This document shows, piece after piece, positions 40,272-48,074 of a stretch of 64,000 nucleotides of DNA (positions within the stretch are counted from its first letter, which is position 1; the number at the start of each line of letters is the position of its first letter). Origin of the DNA: Ruminococcaceae bacterium P7 (GTDB lineage: Bacteria > Bacillota > Clostridia > Oscillospirales > Acutalibacteraceae); contig FMUA01000007.1 of the NCBI GenBank assembly GCA_900100595.1, positions 60,950 through 124,949 of the forward strand, written 5' to 3'. Made by a program: the position numbers and the translations under genes. The notes below the pieces were generated by a model that had not been told where the DNA came from, did not search any database, and worked only from the letters and a program-made list of their open reading frames with translations.

Positions 40272-42049
40272 ATTTCCGCAGCCTCCTCACCGGAAAGCTG
40301 CCCTATCAGCGCTTTTGCATTTTTGTAAAAATCCTTTGCGTAGCGGTACTGTCGCAGCGAATACTCGCCGAATTCAACGCCGAGCTTGCGCTTATATTCG
40401 CACCAGTTCGACCACAAAAGTCCGCACGCGGCAATATACGCGTATATCTTCGCTCTTGTCATACCGTCGCAGGCGCCGCTGAAATAGATATCGATCAGCC
40501 TGTCGCACTGCTGCTTTCCGTACAGGCTGTAGATGCAGAACATCGCGATATCCACATGCGGATCCTGCATTCCCGCATACTCCCAGTCGGTGAGCTGCAG
40601 CCCTTCCGTTCCGTCGGGCAGGGTATAAAACAGGAAATTATCGGGAACCGCGTCGATGTGCGTCAGGCACCGGTCTTTTTCCAGACCGTCAATAAACGCT
40701 TTCAGGCTCAATACATTTGCCTTTGTTGTTTGGTAATCCCCGAATATGCTCGGCTCTCCCTCCCACAAGGATTCATAGAACGCGATCTGACCGAAAATAT
40801 CAAAGGTATGGGAAACGACCAGCTTTGATTCATGGAACTCTCGGAGCACCTTCATACAGCGCTGCAGATCGTCGATGCTTTCGCTGTCGCAAACCCTTGT
40901 GTTTTCCAGATACCGCGTGATTTTGTATCCCGTTGCGGGGTTGATGTAGACAGGATCGTCGCAGAAGCCGAGACCGCTGATGGTGCGGAACACCTCCGCT
41001 TCCTGCTCGCGGTTGATCAGGCGGTCGGTGCCCTCTCCGGGAATGCGCATGATGTATTTCGTGCCGCGGACACGGAAGATAAACGAACGGTTTGTCATTC
41101 CCTTTTTCAGCACATTGATATCGACGATCTCCTCGGTACCGCACTGCAGCGCCGACGCGATCGTGCTGATGGCGTCGGAATCGAGGTGGTTGGAATGGGA
41201 ATCCAGATCTCTGAGCTGCTCATAGGTGTTGATCTCAACAATATCATGACTCCGTGCGATTCTCGCCTGCACGATCATCCGATTCTTTTTGTACAGCGTT
41301 TCTTCCCAGAAGCTCTCCGCGTATTTGGGATTATCCATGCTCTGCAGCCTTTCGCGGACGATCGCCGCCTCCGGCTCCAGAAGATATGAAATACCGATCA
41401 TGGCGTTTCCCGCATCGTGCTCGGGGATTCTGACCAGCTCCATTTTTCTGTTGACACGCACGCTGCTTTCGTTCTCCACCAGATCGCTGACCAGATACCA
41501 GGAATAAAGCTCGGCGCTGCTGAACGGATTGGTGTCGCACCAGATATCGGACGGAATAATATAGGTATTCCGTATGCGGCCGCGCACCAGAGCAAGCGAG
41601 TGAAGGTTATTCGCTGACGCGTAATCCTGATTATAGACCAGCTCCACACCGTATGCGTCGATCAGGTATTCAAAGCGATCCTTCATAAAGCCGACCACAA
41701 CCGTGATATCGTCGATACCGACAGCCTTGAGCTGGGAGATCAAGCGGTCGATCAGTCTTTCGCCGTTGACTTCAATGAGCGCCTTCGGCGTGCTGAGATT
41801 GATCGGAACCATTCTCATTCCGAACCCCGCCGCTAAAATGATCGCGTTGCGCGGAGCGCTTGCCTGAATCGTTTCCCGGGCAAATCCCGACAACTGCATT
41901 CTGTCATCAAGATAGCCGTTTTCCGTCAGGGATTTCAGGCATTTGTTGACGATGCCGACGCTGTGTCCCGACCTTTCAGCCAGCGTCCGCTGATTGACAA
42001 ACGGAGCCGACAGCAATGATTTCAGGATATCGGATTCCTGCAGATTCAT
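40268..42049 (-). CDS. HTH - nucleotidyltransferase - choline kinase fusion (LicC-LicA type)
   Basis: 593 aa with three parts. Residues 1-65 are a winged helix (LLSAPFVNQRTLAERSGHSV). Residues ~68-290 are a LicC-like nucleotidyltransferase (AIILAAGFGMRMVPINLSTP, PKALIEVNGERLIDRLI). Residues ~300-590 are a LicA/choline kinase domain of the APH fold, with the catalytic loop THIDAVPDNFLF and the metal site LTDWEYAG. It would phosphorylate choline and activate it with CTP in one chain; the N-terminal HTH may let it sense or regulate transcription. First gene of the operon with licC-like and BCCT genes, behind a consensus promoter. Confidence 0.88.
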   Translation of the reverse strand: MNLQESDILKSLLSAPFVNQRTLAERSGHSVGIVNKCLKSLTENGYLDDRMQLSGFARETIQASAPRNAIILAAGFGMRMVPINLSTPKALIEVNGERLIDRLISQLKAVGIDDITVVVGFMKDRFEYLIDAYGVELVYNQDYASANNLHSLALVRGRIRNTYIIPSDIWCDTNPFSSAELYSWYLVSDLVENESSVRVNRKMELVRIPEHDAGNAMIGISYLLEPEAAIVRERLQSMDNPKYAESFWEETLYKKNRMIVQARIARSHDIVEINTYEQLRDLDSHSNHLDSDAISTIASALQCGTEEIVDINVLKKGMTNRSFIFRVRGTKYIMRIPGEGTDRLINREQEAEVFRTISGLGFCDDPVYINPATGYKITRYLENTRVCDSESIDDLQRCMKVLREFHESKLVVSHTFDIFGQIAFYESLWEGEPSIFGDYQTTKANVLSLKAFIDGLEKDRCLTHIDAVPDNFLFYTLPDGTEGLQLTDWEYAGMQDPHVDIAMFCIYSLYGKQQCDRLIDIYFSGACDGMTRAKIYAYIAACGLLWSNWCEYKRKLGVEFGEYSLRQYRYAKDFYKNAKALIGQLSGEEAAEI

Positions 42050-42079
42050 GAAACCACCTCTTCAAAAATATCGTGAATC

Positions 42080-42108
42080 ATTATAGCACTTCTTCGCACT
42101 GTTGTCAA
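42080..42108 (-). promoter_or_regulatory. Consensus promoter of the phosphocholine operon
   Basis: Minus strand TTGACA (42108-42103), 17 bp, TATAAT (42085-42080) with a TGC extended -10; about 30 bp before the ATG of the fusion gene. Confidence 0.8.
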
Positions 42109-42178
42109 CGGGATGATTCCTAATAATATGTCGATTCAGCCGCGGGTTTTTGCTCTGTTTTCACAATTTCAAAAAACA

Positions 42179-42205
42179 GCGCCGCAGCCTTTTCGGCTGC
42201 GGCGC
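42179..42205. terminator. Stem-loop between small membrane ORF and phosphocholine operon
   Basis: 11-bp perfect stem GCGCCGCAGCC / GGCTGCGGCGC. Probably terminates the minus-strand small gene at 42235-42417. Confidence 0.6.
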
Positions 42206-42234
42206 ATTCTGTTTATCAAAAAACTGCCGGCAGA

Positions 42235-42417
42235 TCAGCGGTGGTTTCTGATGATTTTATTCAGCTCCGCGAGCAGAACCTCCTCCTTCAGACCTGTTTT
42301 CTGCACGGCGTCGGCGCCTCGGTGCGGCGCGTAAAAAACGATGTAGTACGGAACAAACAGCCCGATCAGCACAGCCGCAAGCAAAACGGCAAAAACGATT
42401 ATCCAAACAATCATCAC
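42235..42417 (-). CDS. Small single-pass membrane protein or N-terminal gene remnant
   Basis: 60 aa: a membrane helix (IVWIIVFAVLLAAVLIGLFV) and then YYIVFYAPHRGAD, which resembles the N-terminus of clostridial membrane-anchored alpha/beta hydrolases; it then ends LNKIIRNHR. Either a real small protein or the 5' piece of a deleted hydrolase, as internal deletions are common nearby. No obvious strong ribosome site. Confidence 0.4.
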   Translation of the reverse strand: MMIVWIIVFAVLLAAVLIGLFVPYYIVFYAPHRGADAVQKTGLKEEVLLAELNKIIRNHR

Positions 42418-42684
42418 ATCATCTCCGAATCATACGCAAGGGTTCCCTATTATTTTACCACGAATCCGAAAGGAGTGCAACTGCAACAGCAGCCGGACGC
42501 AAACGGCAGGGAGCGCATCATTTAAAAACATAATATAGAAGATGTTTATTTGTCATAAAAAATCATTCACAGGCAGCTGCGCAGATGTGTATGATAACAA
42601 TAGAGAAGCCGTATTTTCTGCCGAAAAAAGAGGAAACGGATTTACGGAAATCTCAATATTTTATTCAGGAGGCGTGATGAAAGC

Positions 42685-43085
42685 ATGAAAAAAACCTACC
42701 CGTTGACAGCAGCACAGAATATGCATTATCAGTGGATTAAGGAGTATAAGACACAGCAGGTGTCCGGACTGAGCATCGTCGCGGCTTTTCAGGCGGATAT
42801 CGATACCTGACCTACCAGCCGCCGCTCAACACCAAGGATCTGAACCCGCACGCGGAGAAAATGCCGATCTACGTCAAGTGGTTCGCCAACGGAGCGGCGA
42901 CCAAGAAGATGTACCTCACCGTATCGCATCTGCCCGACAGAAAGCTGAACTTCTCCTATCACTATCAGACGGTGGAGCTGACGGAAAACGACTGTGAGAA
43001 GATGTATTATTACATGATGCGGATCCTGTTCAGGGGCATCGAGGATCCGGGCAGAACCATTTCCGAAATCATTGATATGGTATAA
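42685..43085 (+). pseudogene. Condensation-domain protein with its centre deleted
   Basis: The ATG at 42685 (AGGAGG upstream) starts KKTYPLTAAQNMHYQWIKEY, the N-terminus of an NRPS-type condensation domain (residues ~1-41), ending in TGA at 42808. From 42807, in another frame, the C-terminal part follows: YLTYQPPLNTKDLNPHAEKM, then LTVSHLPDRKLNFSYHYQTV and a stop at 43085. The central ~300 residues with the HHxxxDG motif are missing. So the gene kept both ends but lost the middle and its frame. Confidence 0.7.
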
Positions 43086-43111
43086 TAAGGCTTGAAAGGA
43101 GTTTTATCACA

Positions 43112-43453
43112 ATGGAAAACATGGAAAAGCAATTCAAGGAAATCGCGGAGCGTTACTGCTCCATCAAAGCGGAGGATATCACCAACGACATGAATCTGCG
43201 CAGCGACCTCGGACTCAGCTCACTGGATCTGATGACGCTGCTCGGAGACGTCGAGGACGAGCTGGATATTGAATTTGAGTTCGGCGAGGACGAAAGCAAG
43301 CTCGCAGGCATTGTGACGGTCGAGGACGCCCTCAACCTAAAGCATCCGGAAGGGCTTTGCCGCAGAGGGCTTTTCCCACACGCATATCGCGCTGATCGGT
43401 CTCAGCTCCGCGGACTGGATCGAGGCGTATATGTCCGTCGTCACGAGCAATAA
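43112..43453 (+). CDS. Acyl carrier protein with a deletion-fused tail
   Basis: ATG behind GGAG. Residues 1-~76 are an acyl carrier protein: helix 1, then DLGLSSLDLMTLLGDVEDEL with the phosphopantetheine Ser in the DLGLSSLDL motif, and VTVEDALN. A normal ACP would end there; instead the frame enters unrelated sequence (LKHPEGLCRRGLFPHAYRAD) derived from the wrong frame of the following acyl ligase. It might still be a working carrier, but the partner genes are broken. Confidence 0.65.
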   Translation: MENMEKQFKEIAERYCSIKAEDITNDMNLRSDLGLSSLDLMTLLGDVEDELDIEFEFGEDESKLAGIVTVEDALNLKHPEGLCRRGLFPHAYRADRSQLRGLDRGVYVRRHEQ

Positions 43454-44165
43454 CGCCGCCGTTCCGATGGACGCGGGACTTCCCGCAGAGGATCTTATCG
43501 ACCTCGTTTTCCGTTCCGATTCCGAGGGCGTATTTCTGGATGAACGATTCGCCGCCCTTGTTCCCGCGATCAGGGAAAGCTGCCCGAAGGTCAGAAAGAT
43601 CTGGATGCTTTCGGGAGAGGCTGCCGAGGGTACCGAAACGGTTGCCGATCTGAAAGCGGCAGGTCAGGGCTTTGACGAGCCTGAGCCGCCTGCGGAGGAC
43701 GACGTGTCCATGATCGTCTACACCTCGGGCACCACGGGAAAGAGCAAGGGCGTCATGCTCACGCAGTCCAATCTGTACTGCAATATCGAAGCGGTTCTCT
43801 ATGACGAGGATCCGGGGCTGGTATTTCTCAGCGTTCTGCCCGTTCACCACTGCTTCTGTCTGGTCATGGACTGGCTCAACGGCTTCTGGATGGGTTCGGT
43901 GCTGTGCATAAACGACAACCTGATGCACATGATAAGAAACATCGGCATCTTCCGGCCCGACGTCATGCTGATGGTACCGCTGATGCTCGAGACCATCTAC
44001 AAGCGCCTGAAATCGCTCGGCACGGATGTTCCCCCAAAGGCGCTGGCGCAGAAGGTATTCGGACCCAGACTCAACCGCATCTTCACGGGCGGCGCCCACC
44101 TCGACCCGTATTATATCGACGAGTTCGAGAAGTACGGCATCAGCATCTATGAACCAACAGTATAA
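43341..44165 (+). pseudogene. AMP-forming acyl ligase fragment, both ends missing
   Basis: An open frame without a start holds the middle of a long-chain-acyl-CoA/acyl-ACP synthetase: SHTHIALIGLSSADWIEAYM, the ATP-binding signature YTSGTTGKSKGVMLTQSNL, and LNRIFTGGAHLDPYY. Missing are the N-terminal ~60 and the C-terminal ~200-250 residues. It stops at EKYGISIYEPTV, where the family continues YGMTE; the join falls inside the start of the next gene. It originally would have loaded an acyl group onto the ACP upstream. Confidence 0.7.
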
Positions 44166-45159
44166 TCCCATCACAAACCTGACAGAAACAAAATACACGC
44201 ACATTTCCGGGACAGACAACCTGCCGCTCAGCGTACTGCGCATCGAGCCTGAGAACCCCGCGGATATCAGGGGCATCGTCCAGCTGATACACGGCAAAAA
44301 CGAGCACAAGGGGCGCTACAAAGCCTTTATGCGGTTTCTCGCGTCGAACGGGTATCTGACGATCATCAACGACCACCGCGGACACGGCGAAAGCGTCATC
44401 GAGCCGGATGACCGGGGATATTTTTATCAGGGCGGAACCGACGCACTGGTGGAGGATCTCCACGAGATCACGCTGGACGCCAAAAAATACGCGGCGGAAA
44501 AATGCGGCAGAGACGGCCTTCCCGTCACGCTGCTCGGTCACAGCATGGGCTCGCTTGCAGCCCGCTGCTATCTCAGACAGTATGACGCAGATATCGGCAA
44601 GCTTGTTCTGACAGGCTCCCCGTCGCGGTCTGACAAGATCAGGCAGGGACTGCAGGTCGTGAAGCTCCTGAAAAAATTAGAGGGCAAAAGAGCGCGTTCC
44701 CTTCTCGCGAAGAAGCTCATCATGGGTGTGTCCTATGAGCGCAGGTACCGTCACGAGGGATTGCACAACGCGTGGACGAACTCCGAGAGAGAAGCCGTCA
44801 TCGAGCACAACAACGATCCCCTGTGCCGCTTCAACTTCACGCTGAACGGCTACGAGGAGATGCTCAAGATGGCGATGCTGGCGTATACGGGCGGTTATAC
44901 CCCGCAGAATCCCGCTATGCCCATCCGCTTTTTCTCGGGAGAGGACGACCCCTGTGCCCTGTCACGTCAGAAATTCGCCGAGGCGATGCGGCTGATGAAG
45001 AATATCGGCTACACCGATGTGCGCTGTCTGCTGTACAAGGGCATGCGGCACGATATCCTGCACGAAAAGAACAAGCTGCGCGTGTACAGCGATATTCTCC
45101 GTTTTATCGAAACGGGAAGCACAAAGCCCGTAACGGAAAACAACGGGCAGACACCGTAA
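44149..45159 (+). CDS. Alpha/beta hydrolase (monoacylglycerol lipase-like)
   Basis: 336 aa from the ATG at 44149. The fold is complete: HGKNEHKGRYKAF (oxyanion), NDHRGHGES, nucleophile in LLGHSMGSLAARCYL, Asp in FFSGEDDPC, His in KGMRHDILHE. Expected role: lysophospholipase or monoacylglycerol lipase (Hydrolase_4/Hydrolase_1 type). The start has no clear ribosome site because the preceding acyl-ligase fragment runs right into it; expression may depend on readthrough from upstream, or the original leader has been lost. Confidence 0.75.
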   Translation: MNQQYNPITNLTETKYTHISGTDNLPLSVLRIEPENPADIRGIVQLIHGKNEHKGRYKAFMRFLASNGYLTIINDHRGHGESVIEPDDRGYFYQGGTDALVEDLHEITLDAKKYAAEKCGRDGLPVTLLGHSMGSLAARCYLRQYDADIGKLVLTGSPSRSDKIRQGLQVVKLLKKLEGKRARSLLAKKLIMGVSYERRYRHEGLHNAWTNSEREAVIEHNNDPLCRFNFTLNGYEEMLKMAMLAYTGGYTPQNPAMPIRFFSGEDDPCALSRQKFAEAMRLMKNIGYTDVRCLLYKGMRHDILHEKNKLRVYSDILRFIETGSTKPVTENNGQTP

Positions 45160-45174
45160 GTGATAAAAATACAA

Positions 45175-45213
45175 ACTCCCCTGACAGGGCACACGCTCAG
45201 TCAAGGGAGTATT
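45175..45213. terminator. Stem-loop between hydrolase and DegV genes
   Basis: ACTCCC..TGAC pairs with GTCA..GGGAGT between converging genes; moderate strength. Confidence 0.5.
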
Positions 45214-45231
45214 CCTTTTGTGATTCTGCTG

Positions 45232-46116
45232 TTATTCCGCTGTTCTTCCGTTGCAGAAATAGAAGATCGTCAGCAGGCCGGGACCGCAGTGCGCGCCGAT
45301 GACGACGCCGAGAGAGGTGATCTCGATTTTTCCCACCTCCGGGAACTCCGAGCGGATCGCCTTGCTCACAAGCTCCGCGTCGCCGAAGCAGTCCGCGTGA
45401 AGAATGTGGATCTCCGCACCCGTGCAGTCGGTCGCGCGCAGGTCGCGGAGCACGCAGTCCGTAATGAATTTGAGGGCGTTCTTTCTGCCGCGGATCTTCT
45501 TTGCGACGTCAAGGGTGCCGCGGTCGGGAACATACAGCACGGGCTTGATGTTGAGAATCGAGCCTACCAGCGCCGAGGCGTTCGACACGCGTCCGCCTGC
45601 CTTGAGGTAATTCAGATCGTCCACGGTGAAGCGGTGGGCGATTTTGAGCTTATTCGCCTCACCCCACGCAATCACCTCGTCGAAGCCCATGCCCGCTTCC
45701 ATGCGGCTCACCATATTCTGCACGAGCAAGCCCAGACCGCCCGAAATGCACAGCGTATCCATGATGTAAAGCGTCTGCGCAGGGAATTCCGCCTGAACCT
45801 GTTCGGCGGCGCTCAGCGCGTTTTTATAGGACACGGACATCTTTTCCGACATATCGAGGAAGATCACGTCCCTGCCTGTTTTGAGAAGCTCTCTGAAAAA
45901 GTCGCAGTACACAACCTCGTTGATCATCGAGGTTTTGAGGAGATCACCCTTCCGCATGCCCGCGTAAACCGCTTTGCGGGTTTCTTCACGGCAGTCGTCC
46001 TCATACAGATCGTTGCCGATGGTGTAGGTATAGGGAATAAAGGGAACGCCGTGTTCATCGAGCCAGTCCCGTGTCAAGTCCGAGGTAGACGATGTTGCGA
46101 TGATGTAGTTTGCCAT
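45232..46116 (-). CDS. DegV family fatty-acid-binding protein
   Basis: 294 aa from ATG 46116, with AAGGAG 6 nt upstream (nine more codons are open before it). The N-terminal SSTSDLTRDWL, LKTSMINEVVY and later KPVLYVPDRGTLDVAKKIRG are DegV signatures. These proteins bind a fatty acid for the FakA/FakB fatty acid kinase route; a FakA partner is not in the window. A minus-strand promoter TTGACT around 46238-46243 with TAATAT at 17 bp may drive it. Confidence 0.9.
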   Translation of the reverse strand: MANYIIATSSTSDLTRDWLDEHGVPFIPYTYTIGNDLYEDDCREETRKAVYAGMRKGDLLKTSMINEVVYCDFFRELLKTGRDVIFLDMSEKMSVSYKNALSAAEQVQAEFPAQTLYIMDTLCISGGLGLLVQNMVSRMEAGMGFDEVIAWGEANKLKIAHRFTVDDLNYLKAGGRVSNASALVGSILNIKPVLYVPDRGTLDVAKKIRGRKNALKFITDCVLRDLRATDCTGAEIHILHADCFGDAELVSKAIRSEFPEVGKIEITSLGVVIGAHCGPGLLTIFYFCNGRTAE

Positions 46117-46318
46117 TTTACAACTCCTTTTCCGAGTGACCATACCGGAACGGTATGACTCCTGTCATATTTTTTTGAGCATCCGCTTGTCAGTGCACAA
46201 ATTTCCATAATATAATATTATCATAAAGTGAGGATTAAGTCAATATGTCCACCTGATCTCAAAAAAAGAACGCCTTGCAAAAAGAATGATTTTTCTGACT
46301 TTTTTTGTAAGGTGACGA

Positions 46319-46346
46319 TTGAATTATTTCATATTTATGATATAAT
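46319..46346 (+). promoter_or_regulatory. Promoter of the RpiB-family gene
   Basis: TTGAAT, 16 bp, TATAAT, with AAAGGAGG shortly downstream. A stem-loop with a long T run (46272-46313) just before it probably ends antisense or upstream transcription. Confidence 0.65.
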
Positions 46347-46379
46347 ATAGTTACTATGATAAAGGAGGCGCAGTTTGTT

Positions 46380-46841
46380 ATGAAAATCGCAATGTCAAAC
46401 GACCATGCCGGCACATCAATGAAATATGAGATCAAGGCTTATCTGGAAGCGCAGGGACACACCGTTGTGGATTTCGGCGCGTACGACGAGGAATCCTGCG
46501 ATTTGTCGGATTTTGTCCTGCCCGCTGCCCTTGCGGTCGCAAAGGGAGAATGCGACAGGGGAATCTTCGTCGACGGGGTCGGCTACGGAAGCGCGATGAT
46601 TGCCAACAAGGTAAACGGCATCTACGCCTGCGTCTGTCAGGATCCGTTCTGCGCGCAGTTGGCGCGTCAGCATAACGACGCGAACGTGCTGTGTCTCGGC
46701 GCGAAAATCATCGGCGGCATGATCGCGATGGAGATCGTCAAGACATTCATGAAAACCGAGCCGCTGACCGCGGAGAAATACGTCCGCCGCGTGAAGAAGG
46801 TGCAGAAAATCAACGACGAGCACTGTGTTCCCGTGAAATAA
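46380..46841 (+). CDS. RpiB/LacA/LacB family sugar-phosphate isomerase, catalytic Cys absent
   Basis: 153 aa from ATG 46380 behind AAAGGAGG. Family motifs: SNDHAGTSMKYEIKAYL, GHTVVDFGAYDEESCDLSDF, RQHNDANVLCLGAKIIGG. In ribose-5-phosphate isomerase B the base is a Cys in ICGTGIG; here the segment is IFVDGVGYGSAM, so that Cys is missing. It may act on another sugar phosphate with a different residue or not be an isomerase. Monocistronic, with its own promoter and terminator. Confidence 0.8.
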   Translation: MKIAMSNDHAGTSMKYEIKAYLEAQGHTVVDFGAYDEESCDLSDFVLPAALAVAKGECDRGIFVDGVGYGSAMIANKVNGIYACVCQDPFCAQLARQHNDANVLCLGAKIIGGMIAMEIVKTFMKTEPLTAEKYVRRVKKVQKINDEHCVPVK

Positions 46842-46865
46842 GCGGCAGCAGAAGCCCAAAAGCGC

Positions 46866-46902
46866 AAAGCGCAGCGGAAACGATCACCGCTGCGCTTTTT
46901 TA
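46866..46902 (+). terminator. Terminator of the RpiB-family gene
   Basis: 12-bp stem AAAGCGCAGCGG / CCGCTGCGCTTT followed by TTTT. Confidence 0.85.
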
Positions 46903-47208
46903 GTTCCTTCCTCTCTCCTGCAGTATTTTGAGCTGCTCGGTCATCATTCCGGACTGCCGTACCCTTCTCAGCCACATCATCAGCGACGCGAGAAGATAGA
47001 CGATCAACACCGCCGCGGCAAGCAGGATGCGGAACAAAACCTGATTTTCCTGTTCGGGCGGCTGAATCTGCGTCAGCACGATACCCTCGATCAGAATCAG
47101 CCGGATGATGTTCCGCAGAACGACCTGTCTGACGGTCGGTTCCTTTCGGGAATAGGTGATGAATGTCGGCAGGACGCATAACGCCGCAAGAAAAACTGCG
47201 CCTGAATC
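46900..47208 (-). pseudogene. C-terminal remnant of a multi-pass membrane protein
   Basis: An open frame without a start reads DSGAVFLAALCVLPTFITYS, then PTVRQVVLRNIIRLILIEG, QVLFRILLAAAVLIVYLLAS, and a tail MTEQLKILQERGRN before TAA at 46900. It has three helices and a cytosolic helix. The N-terminal part is missing; it joins the hydrolase remnant at about 47208. Probably a regulator-linked membrane protein (DUF3021-like shape), by pattern only. Confidence 0.5.
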
Positions 47209-47214
47209 GAGAGC

Positions 47215-47670
47215 GTACCCTCATTTTTCAGGTAATAGTCAAACCAGTTGAGAACCGCGCCGTTGATCTCCTGCATGAACGCCTCGCTGTTGACCCCGCT
47301 CTTGCCGCTGAGCATGCTTGAAATGAACGGCGAGAGCATCGACAGGTCGGTGAAGTCCATATGATACGATGCAGCTGATGATTGTCCACGGCTTCTTTCT
47401 GACGCCGTTGTTCCTTCTGCGCATGACCAGCCAAACGATACCCGCGATCAGCAGGCGGACAGCCAAAACAAACAGAGCGCCGAAGAATCTCCATTTCATG
47501 TGAACCGCGGGAACCAGAATGATGCCGAGCATCAATACCGCTTCTGCCGCTCTGATGACCGCACGGTTTTTCCGCCATGCGGCTTTTTCGCGGAATTTGG
47601 TGAACGTCAGTACGACAAGCGCGATCTCCGCCAATGTGAATACAATCAAAAATACCAGTCCCATAACCAA
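47215..47670 (-). pseudogene. Membrane-anchored hydrolase with its centre deleted
   Basis: The N-terminal part (ATG 47670, MVMGLVFLIVFTLAEIALVV, then four membrane segments to KKPWTIISCIVS) is in one frame. Its expected catalytic domain is absent. At about 47365 a second frame takes over with a C-terminal hydrolase helix bundle (MDFTDLSMLSPFISSMLSGK, NWFDYYLKNEGT). Both ends of one PAF-acetylhydrolase-like protein remain, so the centre was deleted with loss of frame. Confidence 0.55.
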
Positions 47671-47950
47671 CAGCCTTTCGTCTTTGATGGTCTAAGTATA
47701 GCAGAGCAGAACAGGCTTTGCAACCGTTTCACGGGTAAGATGCAGAAATCGGAGGTAAGATGCAAAAAGCATACCCTTTCTGCCGCTACACGGTTCATTT
47801 ACCGCTGCACGGATTGCAACACGCATTTCACATACCGAAAACGGCTTGCCTATGCGGTTCTGCACGGGTTACACGGATAACACGCGATTCTCTCACAAAT
47901 ATAATATATATATACAAATGCCTTTCGTTACGGAAATCGGCTTTGCGAAC
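47671..47950. other. AT/GC-mixed non-coding stretch with short direct repeats
   Basis: No gene supported. Two copies of GTAAGATGCA (near 47735 and 47755) and several TTACACGG/CCGTGTAA-type motifs extend toward the iteron-like cluster at 47973. It could be control DNA of the primase element. Confidence 0.4.
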
Positions 47951-47972
47951 AGTCACTGATAAGGATAAAGCT

Positions 47973-48074
47973 CCGTGTAAAACGTGTAAAGCGTGTATTT
48001 TCCCATTCCTGTGCGGAAAATCATGTATTCTTATCCGTGTAAGCCGATTGGAAAACCGTGTAAAGTGTGTAATT
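47973..48074. repeat. Iteron-like CCGTGTAAA repeats after the primase gene
   Basis: CCGTGTAAAACGTGTAAAG with CGTGTATT (47973-47999), CCGTGTAAG (48035) and CCGTGTAAAGTGTGTAAT (48056-48073): six copies of a C/GTGTAA-type word in about 100 bp, most in the same orientation. Iterons next to a replicative primase are typical of satellite origins; binding by this primase is not shown. Confidence 0.45.

Noticed and set aside
46667..47224. 185-codon minus-strand ORF near the RpiB-family gene
   Set aside because: Arg-rich translation in the wrong frame of the membrane-protein remnant and antisense to the RpiB-family gene.
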